This document shows, one piece after another, positions 18,110-28,193 of a stretch of 64,000 bases of DNA. The stretch covers positions 1,279,501 to 1,343,500 of the forward strand of contig NZ_CP095061.1 in assembly GCF_022921055.1 (NCBI RefSeq). Direction: 5' to 3'. The notes beneath the pieces were generated by a model, which saw only the letters and a program-made list of their open reading frames with translations, made no database searches and had not been told where the DNA came from. The translations under genes were made by a program, and so were the position numbers. Positions within the stretch are counted from its first letter, which is position 1; each line of letters starts with the position of its first letter. The DNA is from Hymenobacter volaticus. Its GTDB lineage: Bacteria > Bacteroidota > Bacteroidia > Cytophagales > Hymenobacteraceae.

Positions 18110-19945
18110 CTAACTCAACTCGAACTGCAGCTTCAGCAGGTTTGCGTACAACCCATTTTCGTTATGGGCTAGTTCATCGTGGGTGCCTTGTTCGACTATG
18201 CGGCCGCCGTCGATAACCAAAATCTTGTCCACTTTGCGAATGGTGCTCAGGCGGTGGGCAATGATGATGCTCGTACGATTCTGCATCAACTCGTCCATGG
18301 CGCCTTGCACCAGTTTTTCGCTTTCACTGTCGAGAGAAGACGTGGCTTCGTCGAGGATGAGAATGGCGGGGTTCTTCAGGATGGCGCGGGCAATGGCGAT
18401 GCGCTGGCGCTGCCCACCCGACAACTTGATACCCCGCTCACCTACCAGCGTGTCGAGGCCTTCGGGGAACGACTCGATGAACTGCCAGGCATTGGCTTTG
18501 CGGGCCGCCGCAATGATTTCCTCGTCGGTGGAGTCAGTTTTGCCGTAGGCAATGTTCTCCCGAATACTGCCGCCAAACAAGATGGTTTCTTGCGGTACAA
18601 TGCCAATGTGGCGGCGCAGCTCCGTGAGGTCGTACTGGCTGACCGGGCGGCCATCAATCAGAATCTTGCCGTCGCTCAGCTCGTAAAACTGCATCAGCAG
18701 CTGCACAATAGTGGACTTACCGGCTCCCGACGGACCCACCAGCGCAATCTTTTCACCGGCCTGAATATCAAAGTTGATGTCCTTGAGCACGGGCAAATCG
18801 GGGCGGGTGGGGTAGCGGAAGGCCACGTTGCGGTAGTCGATGTCGCCGCGCACTTGCAACGGCGCCAGCCCGGCCACGCGGGTTTGGTGAGTAGGCTCGG
18901 ACTTCTCGTCCAAGATTTCCAAGATCCGCTCCGAGGCTCCTAGGGTGCTCTGCACTTTGCCGTACAACTCGCCCAAGCCGCCTACCGAGGCACCAATGAA
19001 AATAGTGTATAGCGCAAATGACGTCAGATCGCCAATAGTCATTTGGCCGGCGGCCACAAGAGAAGCCGCACGCCACAGCACCAGAATGATGCCGCCAAAC
19101 AAACCAATGATGACGAACGACACGAAGCCACCCCGATACAGATTACTTTTCAACGCGGCCCGCACGGTGCGCGTGAGCGAGGCGGTATAGCGTTGGGTTT
19201 CGAACTGCTCGTTCGTGAAGGCCTTCACCGTGTTGATACCCTGCAGAGTTTCCTCCACAATGACGTTGGTTTTAGCTAGCTCATCCTGCGTGGCTTTGGC
19301 TAGCACCCGAATCTTGCGCCCAAACACCATGGCTACCACCACAATCGGTGGAAACGTGAGCAGCATGAACAGCGAAAGTTTCACTGATACCATCATGATG
19401 AACACAATGCCCACCACCAAGGTCATAATCTGACGAAACAACTCGGCCAGCGTGAGCGAAAACGAGTCCTGAATCATTCCGACGTCAGAAGTGATGCGGG
19501 AGGTGATGGCGCCAACGCGGTTTTTCTCGAAGAAGGGAATTGGGAGCGTGACAAACTTCTGGTAGAGCGCCTGCCGTATGTCGCGCACCGTAAACTCGCT
19601 GACCTGTGTGAAAAACCAGATGCGGCCAAACGAGAAAATGCCCTGTAGCACAATAACGGCAAATAGGCCAATGGCAATTTGGTTGATGCTGATAGCCGTG
19701 CCATTGGGCAAAACGAACGGCTTGCCGTTCGCCGCATCCGTGAGCTTGCCAATCACCCAGGGAAACAGCATGACCGTGGCACTCGACAAAGCCAGTAGAA
19801 TCATGCCCACCGTAAACTTGCCCCGATAAGGCAGCACATAGCGAAAAATCCGCAGCCCGTGCCGCAGACTTTCCTTGGTTAATTTTTTCTTGGGCACTTC
19901 CGGTTCAAGGGTCGTACCGCTGGTATTCATTCCGCTTCGGGCCAT
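18110..19945 (-). CDS. ABC exporter, fused permease-ATPase (MsbA-like)
   Basis: This 611-residue half-transporter has six membrane helices in the first 330 residues and a C-terminal ATP-binding domain. Walker A is GPSGAGKST, the signature motif LSGGQRQR, Walker B ILILDEATSSLD, and the H-loop His is in IIIAHRLSTI. It would act as a homodimer exporting a lipid, drug or peptide; MsbA-like lipid A flipping is one option among several. There are no dedicated neighbours to decide. A cytoplasmic lead of about 25 residues precedes the first helix; the internal ATG at 19930 is an alternative start. Confidence 0.93.
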   Translation of the reverse strand: MARSGMNTSGTTLEPEVPKKKLTKESLRHGLRIFRYVLPYRGKFTVGMILLALSSATVMLFPWVIGKLTDAANGKPFVLPNGTAISINQIAIGLFAVIVLQGIFSFGRIWFFTQVSEFTVRDIRQALYQKFVTLPIPFFEKNRVGAITSRITSDVGMIQDSFSLTLAELFRQIMTLVVGIVFIMMVSVKLSLFMLLTFPPIVVVAMVFGRKIRVLAKATQDELAKTNVIVEETLQGINTVKAFTNEQFETQRYTASLTRTVRAALKSNLYRGGFVSFVIIGLFGGIILVLWRAASLVAAGQMTIGDLTSFALYTIFIGASVGGLGELYGKVQSTLGASERILEILDEKSEPTHQTRVAGLAPLQVRGDIDYRNVAFRYPTRPDLPVLKDINFDIQAGEKIALVGPSGAGKSTIVQLLMQFYELSDGKILIDGRPVSQYDLTELRRHIGIVPQETILFGGSIRENIAYGKTDSTDEEIIAAARKANAWQFIESFPEGLDTLVGERGIKLSGGQRQRIAIARAILKNPAILILDEATSSLDSESEKLVQGAMDELMQNRTSIIIAHRLSTIRKVDKILVIDGGRIVEQGTHDELAHNENGLYANLLKLQFELS

Positions 19946-19960
19946 TCTCTTATAGAAGTT

Positions 19961-20031
19961 AGAAGCGAGAACTTGGAAGCCAAAAGTTGCAGGAATAGCA
20001 TCCGGCTCCTAGCTTCCAAGTTTTCGCTTCT
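19961..20031. repeat. Intergenic inverted repeat
   Basis: Arms 19961-19980 and 20012-20031 match at 19 of 20 positions (core AACTTGGAAGC/GCTTCCAAGTT) around a 31-nt loop. It lies 4 bp after the TonB-C gene and may serve as its terminator or be a dispersed palindrome. Confidence 0.6.
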
Positions 20032-20035
20032 GCAT

Positions 20036-20512
20036 TTATTCATCTTTGTTGTTCGCCTGCTCTACCTTCAGAATCTGCCCGTTGCCGAACGGCACGGGAA
20101 GGCTAATTTGCACTGGTATGGGCTGGCCCTTGCGGGTAGCGGGTTTAAAGGCCGGCAGCAGCGCCACCACCCGTAACGCCTCTGCATCTTGGGCCGGCGA
20201 CAACGACTGCGCCACCACCGGATTAGATAGACGGCCGTTGGCTTCAATCGTTGCCGTTACCAATACGTTGCCGGTAGGATTGTTGACGCCGGAAGTCTCC
20301 GGATACTTGATGTTCTGTTGAAAAAAGGCGCCCAACGCGTCGGCACCCCCCGGAAACGATGGCGCTACATCGGGTCGGTTGGAAGCGGGTCGGGCCTGCA
20401 CCTGCATCCGGCCTGCTTTCAGCTCGATGGGCTTCGATGTAGTAGGAGCAGGCTGCTGCGCGTTAGCTGCAAAGGCAAAACCTGCCAGCAAAACACAAAG
20501 GAGTCGTTTCAT
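20036..20512 (-). CDS. Periplasmic TonB C-terminal-domain protein
   Basis: This 158-residue protein has a cleavable signal peptide (LLCVLLAGFAFAANAQ) and a TonB_C domain at roughly residues 50-142. Visible landmarks are FPGGADALGAFFQQNIKYP and GNVLVTATIEANGRL followed by the DAEALRVVALLPAFKPA helix-strand. It lacks the N-terminal membrane anchor and proline-rich spacer of an energy-transducing TonB, so it is a secreted homologue. Such stand-alone domains are common in Bacteroidota and of unclear function. A good TTG/TAnnTTTG promoter lies upstream at 20638-20666. Confidence 0.85.
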   Translation of the reverse strand: MKRLLCVLLAGFAFAANAQQPAPTTSKPIELKAGRMQVQARPASNRPDVAPSFPGGADALGAFFQQNIKYPETSGVNNPTGNVLVTATIEANGRLSNPVVAQSLSPAQDAEALRVVALLPAFKPATRKGQPIPVQISLPVPFGNGQILKVEQANNKDE

Positions 20513-20637
20513 ATAAGATAAAGTAGCGCACCTAGCCTTAGAAGCCGCAGGAAACTAGTACACGGTAAGCACAACAATTCCAGCGCTATAACAGCCGTTG
20601 CACAGCAGATCCACCAGATTTTCTGCGCCACAAACAG

Positions 20638-20666
20638 CAAAGGTACGTACGCTTCTTCCTAAACAA
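20638..20666 (-). promoter_or_regulatory. Bacteroidota-type promoter for TonB-C gene
   Basis: On the minus strand TTG (20666-20664) is followed after 18 nt by TACCTTTG (20645-20638), matching the TTG/TAnnTTTG consensus. It would give a leader of about 120 nt. Confidence 0.5.
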
Positions 20667-20669
20667 CCC

Positions 20670-22153
20670 TTACCCAACAGGGTTCAATTCTGTAACAAGT
20701 CGAGGACGCGAAATGGCGAGCAGCCCAACAAAGGTGAGCAAGCCATTGAGAATCAAGATTTCAAAGCCAAACTCGTAGCCCCACCAAGCCTTGGAATTAG
20801 CATTGATGAAGTAGGTAAGCAGGGGCGCAATTACGCAGACCACCGGTACCAGCCGGTCATGGAGGCCGCGGCCCATAAACAGGCCGAAGGCGTAAAGCCC
20901 GAGCAATGGCCCGTAGGTATAGCCGGCCGCCTTGAACACGGCCGTAATAACGCTTTGGTCGTTGATGGCCCGGAAAATTAGGATAATCACGATGAGCACC
21001 AGCGAGAAGCCGAAGTGCGTGAGCTGCCGCACCTGCCGCTGCTTGTTTTCCTCGTACTGCTTGATGTCGAGCATGTCCACGCAGAACGAGGTGGTGAGGG
21101 CCGTGAGGGCCGAATCGGCGGAGGCGTACGTTACGGCAATGATGCCGAGGATGAATACTACGCCCGCGAAGAGCGTGAAATGGTTGGTGGCCAGCAGCGG
21201 AAACACGTTGTCGCCGATGATTTTGCCGGTGGTTGCGTTGGTAGGCAGCGCAATGCCTTTCGCAGCGGCAAATTGGTAGAGTAGCACCCCGAGCGAAAGG
21301 AAAAACACATTCACCACCACAATGGCAATGGTGAACCAGAACATATTCTTCTGTGCGTCGCCGAGGTTGCGGCAGCTTAGGTTTTTCTGCATCAAATCCT
21401 GGTCGAGGCCGGTCATCACGATGGTGATGAAAGCACCAGAAGCAAACTGCTTCCAGAAATACTTGTCGTCTTTCACGTCGGAGAAGTAGATCTGCGACAT
21501 GGCGCTTTCGCGCACGGTTTTGATCAGACCCGCAAAGCCGAGGTTCAATTCATCGGCCATCAGGTAGATACTCACGGCCACGCAAACTAGCATGGCCATG
21601 GTCTGGAAAGTATCGGTCCAGAGGATAGTTTTGAGGCCGCCGCGGAAGGTATAGAGGTAAATCAGGAAGATGCTGACCGACACGGTGACAGCAAACGGCA
21701 CGCCCAACGAATCGAAGACGGCAAATTGCAGCACGCCCGCCACCAAGAACAAGCGGAACGCGGCCCCCACGGCTCTGGAAATCAAGAAGAAAAACGCACC
21801 CGTTTTGTAGCTCCAAAACCCAAATCGTTGCTCCAGATACGTGTAAATACTTACCAGCCGCAGCCGGTAGTACATGGGCATCAGCACCGTCCCAATCACG
21901 AGGTAGCCCACGGTATAGCCCAGCACCACCGCCATATAGCTCCACGACTGCGTGGCCACCATGCCCGGAATCGAAATGAACGTGACCCCGGAAAGGGAGG
22001 TCCCAATCATAGCGAAGGCCACCATATACCAGGGGCATTGCGGTTGGCAATGAAGAACGATTCGCTCGTGGCTTTGCGCGAGGTCAGAATCGAAATGATG
22101 ATGAGAACAACAAAGTAGCCTGCAATCAGGCTCAGAATAAGGGTAGGAGACAT
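20670..22153 (-). CDS. Sodium:solute symporter (SSS family), apparent frameshift
   Basis: The natural start is the ATG at 22153 (MSPTLILSLIAGYFVVLI), but the frame breaks after ESFFIANRNAP. Restoring one base in the GGGG run at 22032-22035 (CCCC on the coding strand) gives the expected NAPWYMVAFAMIGTSLSG and a 494-residue protein. SSS features include the sodium-binding helix region SGVTFISIPGM, about 13 hydrophobic helices, and ASADSALTALTTSFCVDML. The substrate is unknown. It is a different subfamily from the symporter at 12841, lacking its hydrophilic insert. Without the correction, translation would start in an unrelated frame. Confidence 0.85.
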
Positions 22154-22271
22154 AGCAGGCCGAAAAACAGGGAGGTAAAGATACAGCCACGCTTGCAACT
22201 ACACAGCGCGGCTAAACGCAATGCCGAGCTAATCGCTAAACCACGAGGAACTCCCAATTTTGCATAGACTC

Positions 22272-23288
22272 CTATTCCCAATCCTGCCACCGCATCACTT
22301 CCCCCACGGCGGGCGTGTGCAGTTCCCCGCGCAACATACCACCGTGCGCCACAGTTTGGATTTCGTGAAGCGGCTCAGAAGCTGGCTCGTCGGACAGGTC
22401 GAAGGTACCGTAGTGCATGGGCACCACGTGGCCGGCCCGCAGTTGGTTGGCCCCTTTAGCTGCTTCGTGCGGATTCACGTGGCTCAGTTGCATCATGTAG
22501 GCGGGCTTGTAGGCGCCGATGGGCATCAGTGCAATATCGAGCGGGCCGAACTGCTTCTCGATTTCCTCGAAATGGTCGGCCATGGAGGTATCGGCGGCGA
22601 AGTAGATGGTACGGAAGTCAGGCGTGCGGAGCAGGAAGCTGCCCCACAGCACGCGGTTCAGGTCGTTGAGGCCGCGGCGGTGCCAGTGAGAGGCTGGCAA
22701 GTAAAACAGCTCGAAGGGCGCGTTGTCGCCTAGGTTGTATTGCTGCCACCAGCCGGCTTCCTGCACTTGCAACCCCGGTGCCATATCCCGGATCAGCGGC
22801 GCCATGCGCAACGAGGTCAGCACTTGCATATTGGGGTTCTGACGCGCTAATTGCTTGATGGACGCCGCGTCGAGATGGTCGCGGTGGCCGTGGCTGAGCA
22901 GCAGATAGGTGATGCCCGTTAGGTCCTCCGCGCGGCAGGGAAGCTCGTGGCGGCGGCGCAAACCAAACGACGAAAACAGTACCGGGTCGGTGAGCAGCGT
23001 GACGCCGCCAACGCGCAGCAGAAAGCAGGCATGCCCGAGCCAGACCAGGCCATCTTCCTGGCTTTTCAGAAATGCAGAGCAGTCCACTACTTCGGGCACC
23101 CAGGTATCGGCCTTCTTTTCTTCTTTCTGCGGGTTTTTAGAGGTTTGCCAGCGCAGTACGGTGCTGAAGCTCGGTTCGTATAGCTCTTCCCCGTTGCAGA
23201 ATTGTGCCCCTATCATCTTGTTGCCCGGGTAGTTGGGACGAATGGTTTTCAGGGCTTCGTTGCGAAGATACGTGGGGCGAAGAGCCAT
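22272..23288 (-). CDS. MBL-fold metallo-hydrolase (NAPE-PLD/UlaG-like)
   Basis: From the ATG at 23288 (MALRPTYL) the protein is 338 residues. Metal motifs of the metallo-beta-lactamase fold are present: SHGHRDHLD around residue 145, preceded by WLGHACFLLRVGG and followed by LTDPVLFSS. Further ligands are in PASHWHRRG and YFAADTSM, and the final His in VPMHYGTF. The layout fits the beta-lactamase_2 branch that includes NAPE-type phospholipase D and UlaG. The substrate is not known. A related gene lies at 61957-63089. Confidence 0.9.
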   Translation of the reverse strand: MALRPTYLRNEALKTIRPNYPGNKMIGAQFCNGEELYEPSFSTVLRWQTSKNPQKEEKKADTWVPEVVDCSAFLKSQEDGLVWLGHACFLLRVGGVTLLTDPVLFSSFGLRRRHELPCRAEDLTGITYLLLSHGHRDHLDAASIKQLARQNPNMQVLTSLRMAPLIRDMAPGLQVQEAGWWQQYNLGDNAPFELFYLPASHWHRRGLNDLNRVLWGSFLLRTPDFRTIYFAADTSMADHFEEIEKQFGPLDIALMPIGAYKPAYMMQLSHVNPHEAAKGANQLRAGHVVPMHYGTFDLSDEPASEPLHEIQTVAHGGMLRGELHTPAVGEVMRWQDWE

Positions 23289-23326
23289 GCCGTGGTGGTT
23301 GGAGGTGGTGAGTGCAAGAAACAACA

Positions 23327-23351
23327 AAGCCTCGGAAGGTTTCCGAGGCTT
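23327..23351 (-). terminator. Hairpin terminator after gene at 23392
   Basis: The 11-bp stem AAGCCTCGGAA/TTCCGAGGCTT (23327-23337 with 23341-23351) has a 3-nt loop and is followed on the minus strand by TTTGTTGTTTCTT. Confidence 0.8.
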
Positions 23352-23391
23352 GCTGCTAATTCTATATCGTACGTAGTTCCAGGAAGTATTG

Positions 23392-23991
23392 CTACCAGAT
23401 ACCGCCGCCGGTTAGCCCGGGCGAGTAACCAGGATACATGCTCGACTGTCCGTTGCTGGTCCGGATGCCGCCTGATATGGTGATGTTCTCGTTTATCATG
23501 TAGTCGGCCCGTAAGCTCATGCCGGAGCCCATGTTGCCACCAAATCCAGCATAAGGGTTCACCACCATACCCCGCGGCACGGAATTCGACAGATCCTTCC
23601 ATGCGGTACCCGTCAGGGCCAGCCGCGGTGACACGGCGTATTGGGCACCCGCCTGTATGAGGTATTGGTTGGTGCCACTCCAAGCGCGAGGCGCGCCATC
23701 ACCAGCAGCGTAAGTGGTCAGGCCAGGGTTAAGACGCATGTAGGTTAAGCCCGTGAATACCGTCAGTCGGTTGCTGAGCTTGTAGCCCATCTCTGGACTA
23801 ACATACGAGGCCGACCCGTACCGGCCCGCCGTCATAAACCCAGCATTGACGCGGAAGCTTTGGCGGGGCCCTAGTACGCCAGGCAAGGTAGGCGACGACG
23901 TGGCAACACCGGCATTAGCCATAGGGGTGGTTTGAGCCGCCGCGGAGCCAGCTAGCAGCACACTTACCAGAAAAATAGAAAGACGAAGCAT
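23392..23991 (-). CDS. Predicted outer-membrane or secreted beta-rich protein
   Basis: This 199-residue protein has a signal peptide (LSIFLVSVLLAGSAAAQ). The mature part alternates aromatic and small residues in short strands rich in Gly, Tyr, Ser and Asn (SFRVNAGFMTAGRYG, LSNRLTVFTGLTYMRL, LRADYMINENITISGGIRT), as in small outer-membrane barrels. There is no terminal Phe: it ends in Trp (TGGGIW), which can also serve as a barrel C-terminal signal. I do not recognise a named family. It has its own terminator. Confidence 0.7.
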   Translation of the reverse strand: MLRLSIFLVSVLLAGSAAAQTTPMANAGVATSSPTLPGVLGPRQSFRVNAGFMTAGRYGSASYVSPEMGYKLSNRLTVFTGLTYMRLNPGLTTYAAGDGAPRAWSGTNQYLIQAGAQYAVSPRLALTGTAWKDLSNSVPRGMVVNPYAGFGGNMGSGMSLRADYMINENITISGGIRTSNGQSSMYPGYSPGLTGGGIW

Positions 23992-24155
23992 AAAACAGCG
24001 GAAAGGTCAGTTGAGGCTGATACCACAGGGAGTACACCTCCAACGCAAAGGCTGCATCAGAGGTGCATTTTCCTGAAAGATAACATAAGCGCCAAGCATT
24101 TCCAGCTTTTCCCAAGCCATCGGCTAGCCTATGCCCGTAACGCAGGCCAGTTTGT

Positions 24156-24856
24156 TTACCCTACTGCTGCGGAGGTTGCCAGAAAGGTTTCGGCGGCTTT
24201 GCGGTGAGTTTGTAGCTCAGCTAGGGCGCTGGCATTGGCGGCTTCGTAGCTGACCAGCGCCGATTGAGTTTTTTGTCGCTCTTCGGTAAGCTGTTGCTGT
24301 GTAGCGGTTAGTTGCTGTTGCTTTGCTTGCAATTGTTTGGTTAGCTCGGCAATGTCGAGGGCCAACTGCTGCTCTTGGGTCGTTAGTTGCAGCAGAGTGC
24401 TCGGGCGACGTTGTTGATTTTGATTTCACCCATTTTTTCTCGGTGCCGCTCCAGCACTTTGTTGCGGTCTGATTCCAGCACGGTTTCGTACTTAGCAGCC
24501 GAAGCCAGCAGCCCGGGCACAGTGGAGCCATTGATGGCAGCAAAAGCGTTGAAAGCTGTCTGGTAGAGCAGTTGGCCCGACATACCCGCGGCGGCCATGC
24601 TTTTCACCATTTTCATATAGGCCGCGAAGTCCTTGCCATCACCGGCCAAAAGCCCCGCAATATGGTCTACGTGGCGTTGCTCGGGCTGCGTTATGGAAGC
24701 GTTGTGGGTAGTAGGCGTGCCAGGCTGCGCCGCAACAAAAGGGGTGGGACTAGCTACTGGCTGTGCTTTGCCCGCGGTGGTTGAAGTTGCCGGAGTATCG
24801 TCGCCTTCCACAAAAAAGTCTTTGGCGGCTTTGGCTATATTATCGAAGATAGGCAT
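24156..24856 (-). CDS. Coiled-coil protein of unknown function, apparent frameshift
   Basis: Two minus-strand frames join into a 233-residue protein if one base is restored in the GGG run at 24403-24405 (CCC on the coding strand). The first part starts MPIFDNIAKAAKDFFVEGDD, has a Pro/Thr/Ala-rich linker, then a helical domain (HVDHIAGLLAGDGKDFAAYMK). After the junction come LLQLTTQEQQLALDIAELTK and a Gln-rich coiled coil with several heptads. No signal peptide or membrane helix is seen, so it is probably cytoplasmic. I do not recognise the family. Confidence 0.65.
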
Positions 24857-25011
24857 GGTAGGTAATGAAGCGTGTGCGGTCTAGTTTGACGTATTTATCG
24901 CCTAGCACCAACATTCATTACAGCAATTCACCTCTATTTTTAACTGTGCTATGAGCAAGGGGAAACTGCCAGGCTACGTGCAGAAACGGCCCTTAATCTG
25001 GCGGCACTTCG

Positions 25012-26253
25012 CTATGCTTCAGCCGCAGTAGGAGGTACTTCCGGAGTGCGGTTCCAGGCCAACACGGCTACCAGCGCCAAGCACAACGTAAACCAGGCCC
25101 ACGGCAGCCGCAAGTCCAGTATCGATAGCAACCCACAAACCAGCGTGGAGGCGAAGCTTGCTAGTCCCTGAAAGGCCTGATTCAGCCCAAAAATCTCGCC
25201 CCGGTCTACTTCGGTAGTGCGGCGGGCCAGTAAACCCTCTAGCAAGCCCTGAATCAAGGAAAGCGTGAGGCAGTCGAAAACGACAAGTACCACAAACGCT
25301 TCGCGGGAAGACCCTGACAGTCCGTAGCCTGCTAATACCGGTGTGCCTAGCAGGGCCAGCAATACAATAGCGCGGCGCTGATTTATACGGTCGGCGAGGT
25401 AGGTATAGAACCCGTAATTCAGCACAATGCTAAGGGCGCCGAAAAACATAAAGAAGTAGGAGATGGTGCGGGCATCCATGTGCAACTCGCCCAAGCTCAT
25501 GTAGAGCACAAAGTACACATAGTAGCCGGTGCTAAGCGTGAGAGCTACTTGCGTAAGCACAATTCGGCGGATGCCGGGGTTGCGGGCATCTTTTTCTTGC
25601 AGCCGCGACCAGAGGGTAAGCGGATTAACAGAACGACCTAATTCAGCTAGTAGCTCACTGCCCCGGACGCCGTTACGCTGCAAGTGGGTTTCGCGTAGCA
25701 GCAAGCTCAAGCCGATATTGAGAGCCGCCAGCACCACCGCCAGCCGTATCACGTAAGCGGCCTGCTGCGTAGGTGGCACCTGCAAAGTGGTGAGCAGCAC
25801 CCCCGACGCCATTGGGCCTAGTACAAAGCCCAACGAAATAATAGCGCCCTCTAAACCAAGATTCTTGAACAGCCGCTCGGGCGGCGAAATATCCGTGATG
25901 GCCGAGCGCACGGTTGAATACATGCCGTTGGTAGCACCATCGGAGGCGCGATTTACGAAATACAACCCCGCCCGTACTGGCAGTAGCAACACATTCGCCA
26001 ACAACGTACCCACCGCCGACACAATGAAAATGGGCCGCCGCCCATACCCGTCGCTCAACCGCCCGAGCAGCGGGGCTGAAAACAGCTGCACGCCCAAGAA
26101 TATGCCCATCCCGAGTAGCAGCCACAACTGTGGCTCGGGTAGCCCACGCACAAACTCCGGCATCACGGGCCCAATAGCTGCCCCCGCAATAATATCGACC
26201 AAGATGATGGTATACAGCAGCCACAAACGACGGTCGAGGGGTGGGGAGGGCAT
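25012..26253 (-). CDS. MFS transporter
   Basis: From the ATG at 26253 (MPSPPLDRR) the protein is 413 residues with about 12 hydrophobic helices in two halves. The MFS loop motif between helices 2 and 3 is visible as GRLSDGYGRRPIF. It resembles the TetA-like drug:proton antiporter branch, including the helix-1 region VDIIAGAAIGPVMPEF. The substrate is not predictable. A palindromic repeat lies directly upstream (26279-26352). Confidence 0.88.
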   Translation of the reverse strand: MPSPPLDRRLWLLYTIILVDIIAGAAIGPVMPEFVRGLPEPQLWLLLGMGIFLGVQLFSAPLLGRLSDGYGRRPIFIVSAVGTLLANVLLLPVRAGLYFVNRASDGATNGMYSTVRSAITDISPPERLFKNLGLEGAIISLGFVLGPMASGVLLTTLQVPPTQQAAYVIRLAVVLAALNIGLSLLLRETHLQRNGVRGSELLAELGRSVNPLTLWSRLQEKDARNPGIRRIVLTQVALTLSTGYYVYFVLYMSLGELHMDARTISYFFMFFGALSIVLNYGFYTYLADRINQRRAIVLLALLGTPVLAGYGLSGSSREAFVVLVVFDCLTLSLIQGLLEGLLARRTTEVDRGEIFGLNQAFQGLASFASTLVCGLLSILDLRLPWAWFTLCLALVAVLAWNRTPEVPPTAAEA

Positions 26254-26278
26254 AATTAGAAGCAGATGAGCAAGGTTA

Positions 26279-26352
26279 TCATTCCGACGCAAGAGGAATC
26301 TGAATTATTTCATTCAACAATTTTCCTCAGATCCCTCCTACGTCGGAATGAC
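26279..26352. repeat. Palindromic intergenic repeat (TCATTCCGACG type)
   Basis: The ends are TCATTCCGACG and CGTCGGAATGA, with inner blocks GAGGAATCTGA and TCAGATCCCTC also complementary apart from a few mismatches. It fills the gap between the MFS gene and the M61 peptidase gene. Confidence 0.7.
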
Positions 26353-26354
26353 AA

Positions 26355-28193
26355 TTACTTCGCCTTGCCGCTAAGCCACTCTTTGCGGAATGCCAACTGT
26401 TGGCGCGTAGCAGTCGGCAGTGGCACTACTTCCAGCATTGAGTCTTCCTGTAGCTTAATCTGCACGGTGCGGACACCGTCGCGGGCGCGCACCTCCAGCG
26501 GTACCACATCACCGGGCTTGTGCTTGGCTAGTAGCTGTTGCAGCACTTTGGCTCGCTTCAGCGGCTGCCCATCTAGTTTGAGCAGCACATCTTCCCGGTC
26601 GAGGCCGGCCACGTAAAGCGGGCTGCCAATGATGGATGTGGAGGGTAGCAACGCGCCGCTGCTATCGGGCAGGAACTGGAAGCGGTTGAGGCCGAGGCTT
26701 GCTTGCCCGGCTTTGGCCTTGCGGAGTTGCAAGCCTGCGGGAGCTAGGAGCTGCTCGAATTTAGGTAACTCATGCCCATAGATATGCTCGCGGAAAAAGC
26801 GGCCGGCAAAAGCCGTATCCTTGCTCACTTCGCCTAGCACCCGCTGCAAATCGGGAATGGTATAAGGGCGCTCCGGAGCGTAGTTGCGCTGCGGTTTGCC
26901 GTGCTGCTGCCACACCGCACGCATAAAGGCATCGAGGGTGGTTTTGTGGTTGGCGCGCAATTCCAAGTCCAAGGCCAGAGCGTTGGCCCCACCAATATAG
27001 TAGTAGCTCAAATACGTGTTTGTGCGGTTATTGGGGTCAATGGCGGCGGCCGCATCCACGAACGGCGCTTGCTGGCTCATTTGCACCGGCGAATACTTAG
27101 CTGCCCCCGGCGACAGCAAAATAGAGTTGACGAGGCCGTTTAACGCTTCTTCGTAATACTGCTGGTCGGTGTAAGCGCCAGCGCGGCGTAGCAACAGCTC
27201 GCCGTAGTACTGCGTGAAACCTTCGGCAAACCACAAGTTGCTGCTCATGTTGGCCCGGTCGAAATCGAAGGGCTCTAGGTCTTTTGGGCGGATGCGCTCC
27301 ACGTTCCAACTATGGAAAAACTCGTGCGACACCGTGCCGAGATTGTCGAGGGCGCCGGCGCCGCGTAGGGGACGGTTGCTGGTAAGGGAAGTGGAATTGC
27401 GGTGCTCCATGCCGTCGCCGCTGGTTTGGGGCAAATAGTTGGCAACGAAGGTGTAGCGTCCGAAGTCGTACTCCGGCAACTCTCCAAATACAGCCGCGGC
27501 TTCCTTCACTACCTTCTTGGCTTGCGCCACATAGCTGTCTAGCTCGGCATCGGTGCCCTCGTGCAGCACTTGCATCTCAATGGTGCGGCCTTGTTCCTTC
27601 CAGGTGCGTATTTTCTGCGGCCCGAGCGAGGTAGGCGAGTCCATAAGGTATTGCAGATTGGGGGCGTACCAAGTGCCCTTAGCCGCATCGGGCCGCAACT
27701 GCGACGCCACTTGCCAGCCCGTTGGCAGATCAAATTTCACTTCGGCGGGGCGCTGCTCTAGGCCGCGGGCGTAGGCCAAGGTAGCCGGAATGTTGAGGTG
27801 GGCATGCCGAACATCAATACCAGCGTAGGTGCCATCGGTCCGGTCGCCGAATAGCGTGTAACTAAACACGACGGTGCCATCGTGGCCTTCTACGTCCCAC
27901 CCGTACGGATCAGGGCGGCTGATGCTTAGTGCTTTGCCTTTCGAGTCGGTTGCCTTCACGTCGTATACGTTTTTCGCGAATTCGTGCAAGGCATAGCGCC
28001 CCGGCGACGAGCGGGCCATACAGACCTGCAACGGCCCGTTGGGCAACTGCGCAAACGTGACGCTGACGCGCGCCTCGTGGTGTACAGCGTTAGGAAAAGC
28101 AACCGTGTAGGTGACAGGCGCCTGCGCGGCCGCAGGTTCACAGAAAGCCAGCGGCAGCGCCAGCAAAAAAGCAGTAGCAGTTTTCCGAATCAT
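26355..28193 (-). CDS. M61 family metallopeptidase with PDZ domain
   Basis: This 612-residue secreted protein has a signal peptide (TATAFLLALPLAFCEPAAAQ). A peptidase M61 N-terminal domain is followed by the zinc motif HEFFHSWNVE and the downstream Glu in WFAEGFTQYY, which together complete the gluzincin site. A PDZ domain occupies about residues 490-580 (SPLYVAGLDREDVLLKLDG). The family includes glycyl aminopeptidases acting in the periplasm. The gene lies 2 bp from the palindrome at 26279-26352. The start is the ATG at 28193. Confidence 0.92.
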   Translation of the reverse strand: MIRKTATAFLLALPLAFCEPAAAQAPVTYTVAFPNAVHHEARVSVTFAQLPNGPLQVCMARSSPGRYALHEFAKNVYDVKATDSKGKALSISRPDPYGWDVEGHDGTVVFSYTLFGDRTDGTYAGIDVRHAHLNIPATLAYARGLEQRPAEVKFDLPTGWQVASQLRPDAAKGTWYAPNLQYLMDSPTSLGPQKIRTWKEQGRTIEMQVLHEGTDAELDSYVAQAKKVVKEAAAVFGELPEYDFGRYTFVANYLPQTSGDGMEHRNSTSLTSNRPLRGAGALDNLGTVSHEFFHSWNVERIRPKDLEPFDFDRANMSSNLWFAEGFTQYYGELLLRRAGAYTDQQYYEEALNGLVNSILLSPGAAKYSPVQMSQQAPFVDAAAAIDPNNRTNTYLSYYYIGGANALALDLELRANHKTTLDAFMRAVWQQHGKPQRNYAPERPYTIPDLQRVLGEVSKDTAFAGRFFREHIYGHELPKFEQLLAPAGLQLRKAKAGQASLGLNRFQFLPDSSGALLPSTSIIGSPLYVAGLDREDVLLKLDGQPLKRAKVLQQLLAKHKPGDVVPLEVRARDGVRTVQIKLQEDSMLEVVPLPTATRQQLAFRKEWLSGKAK

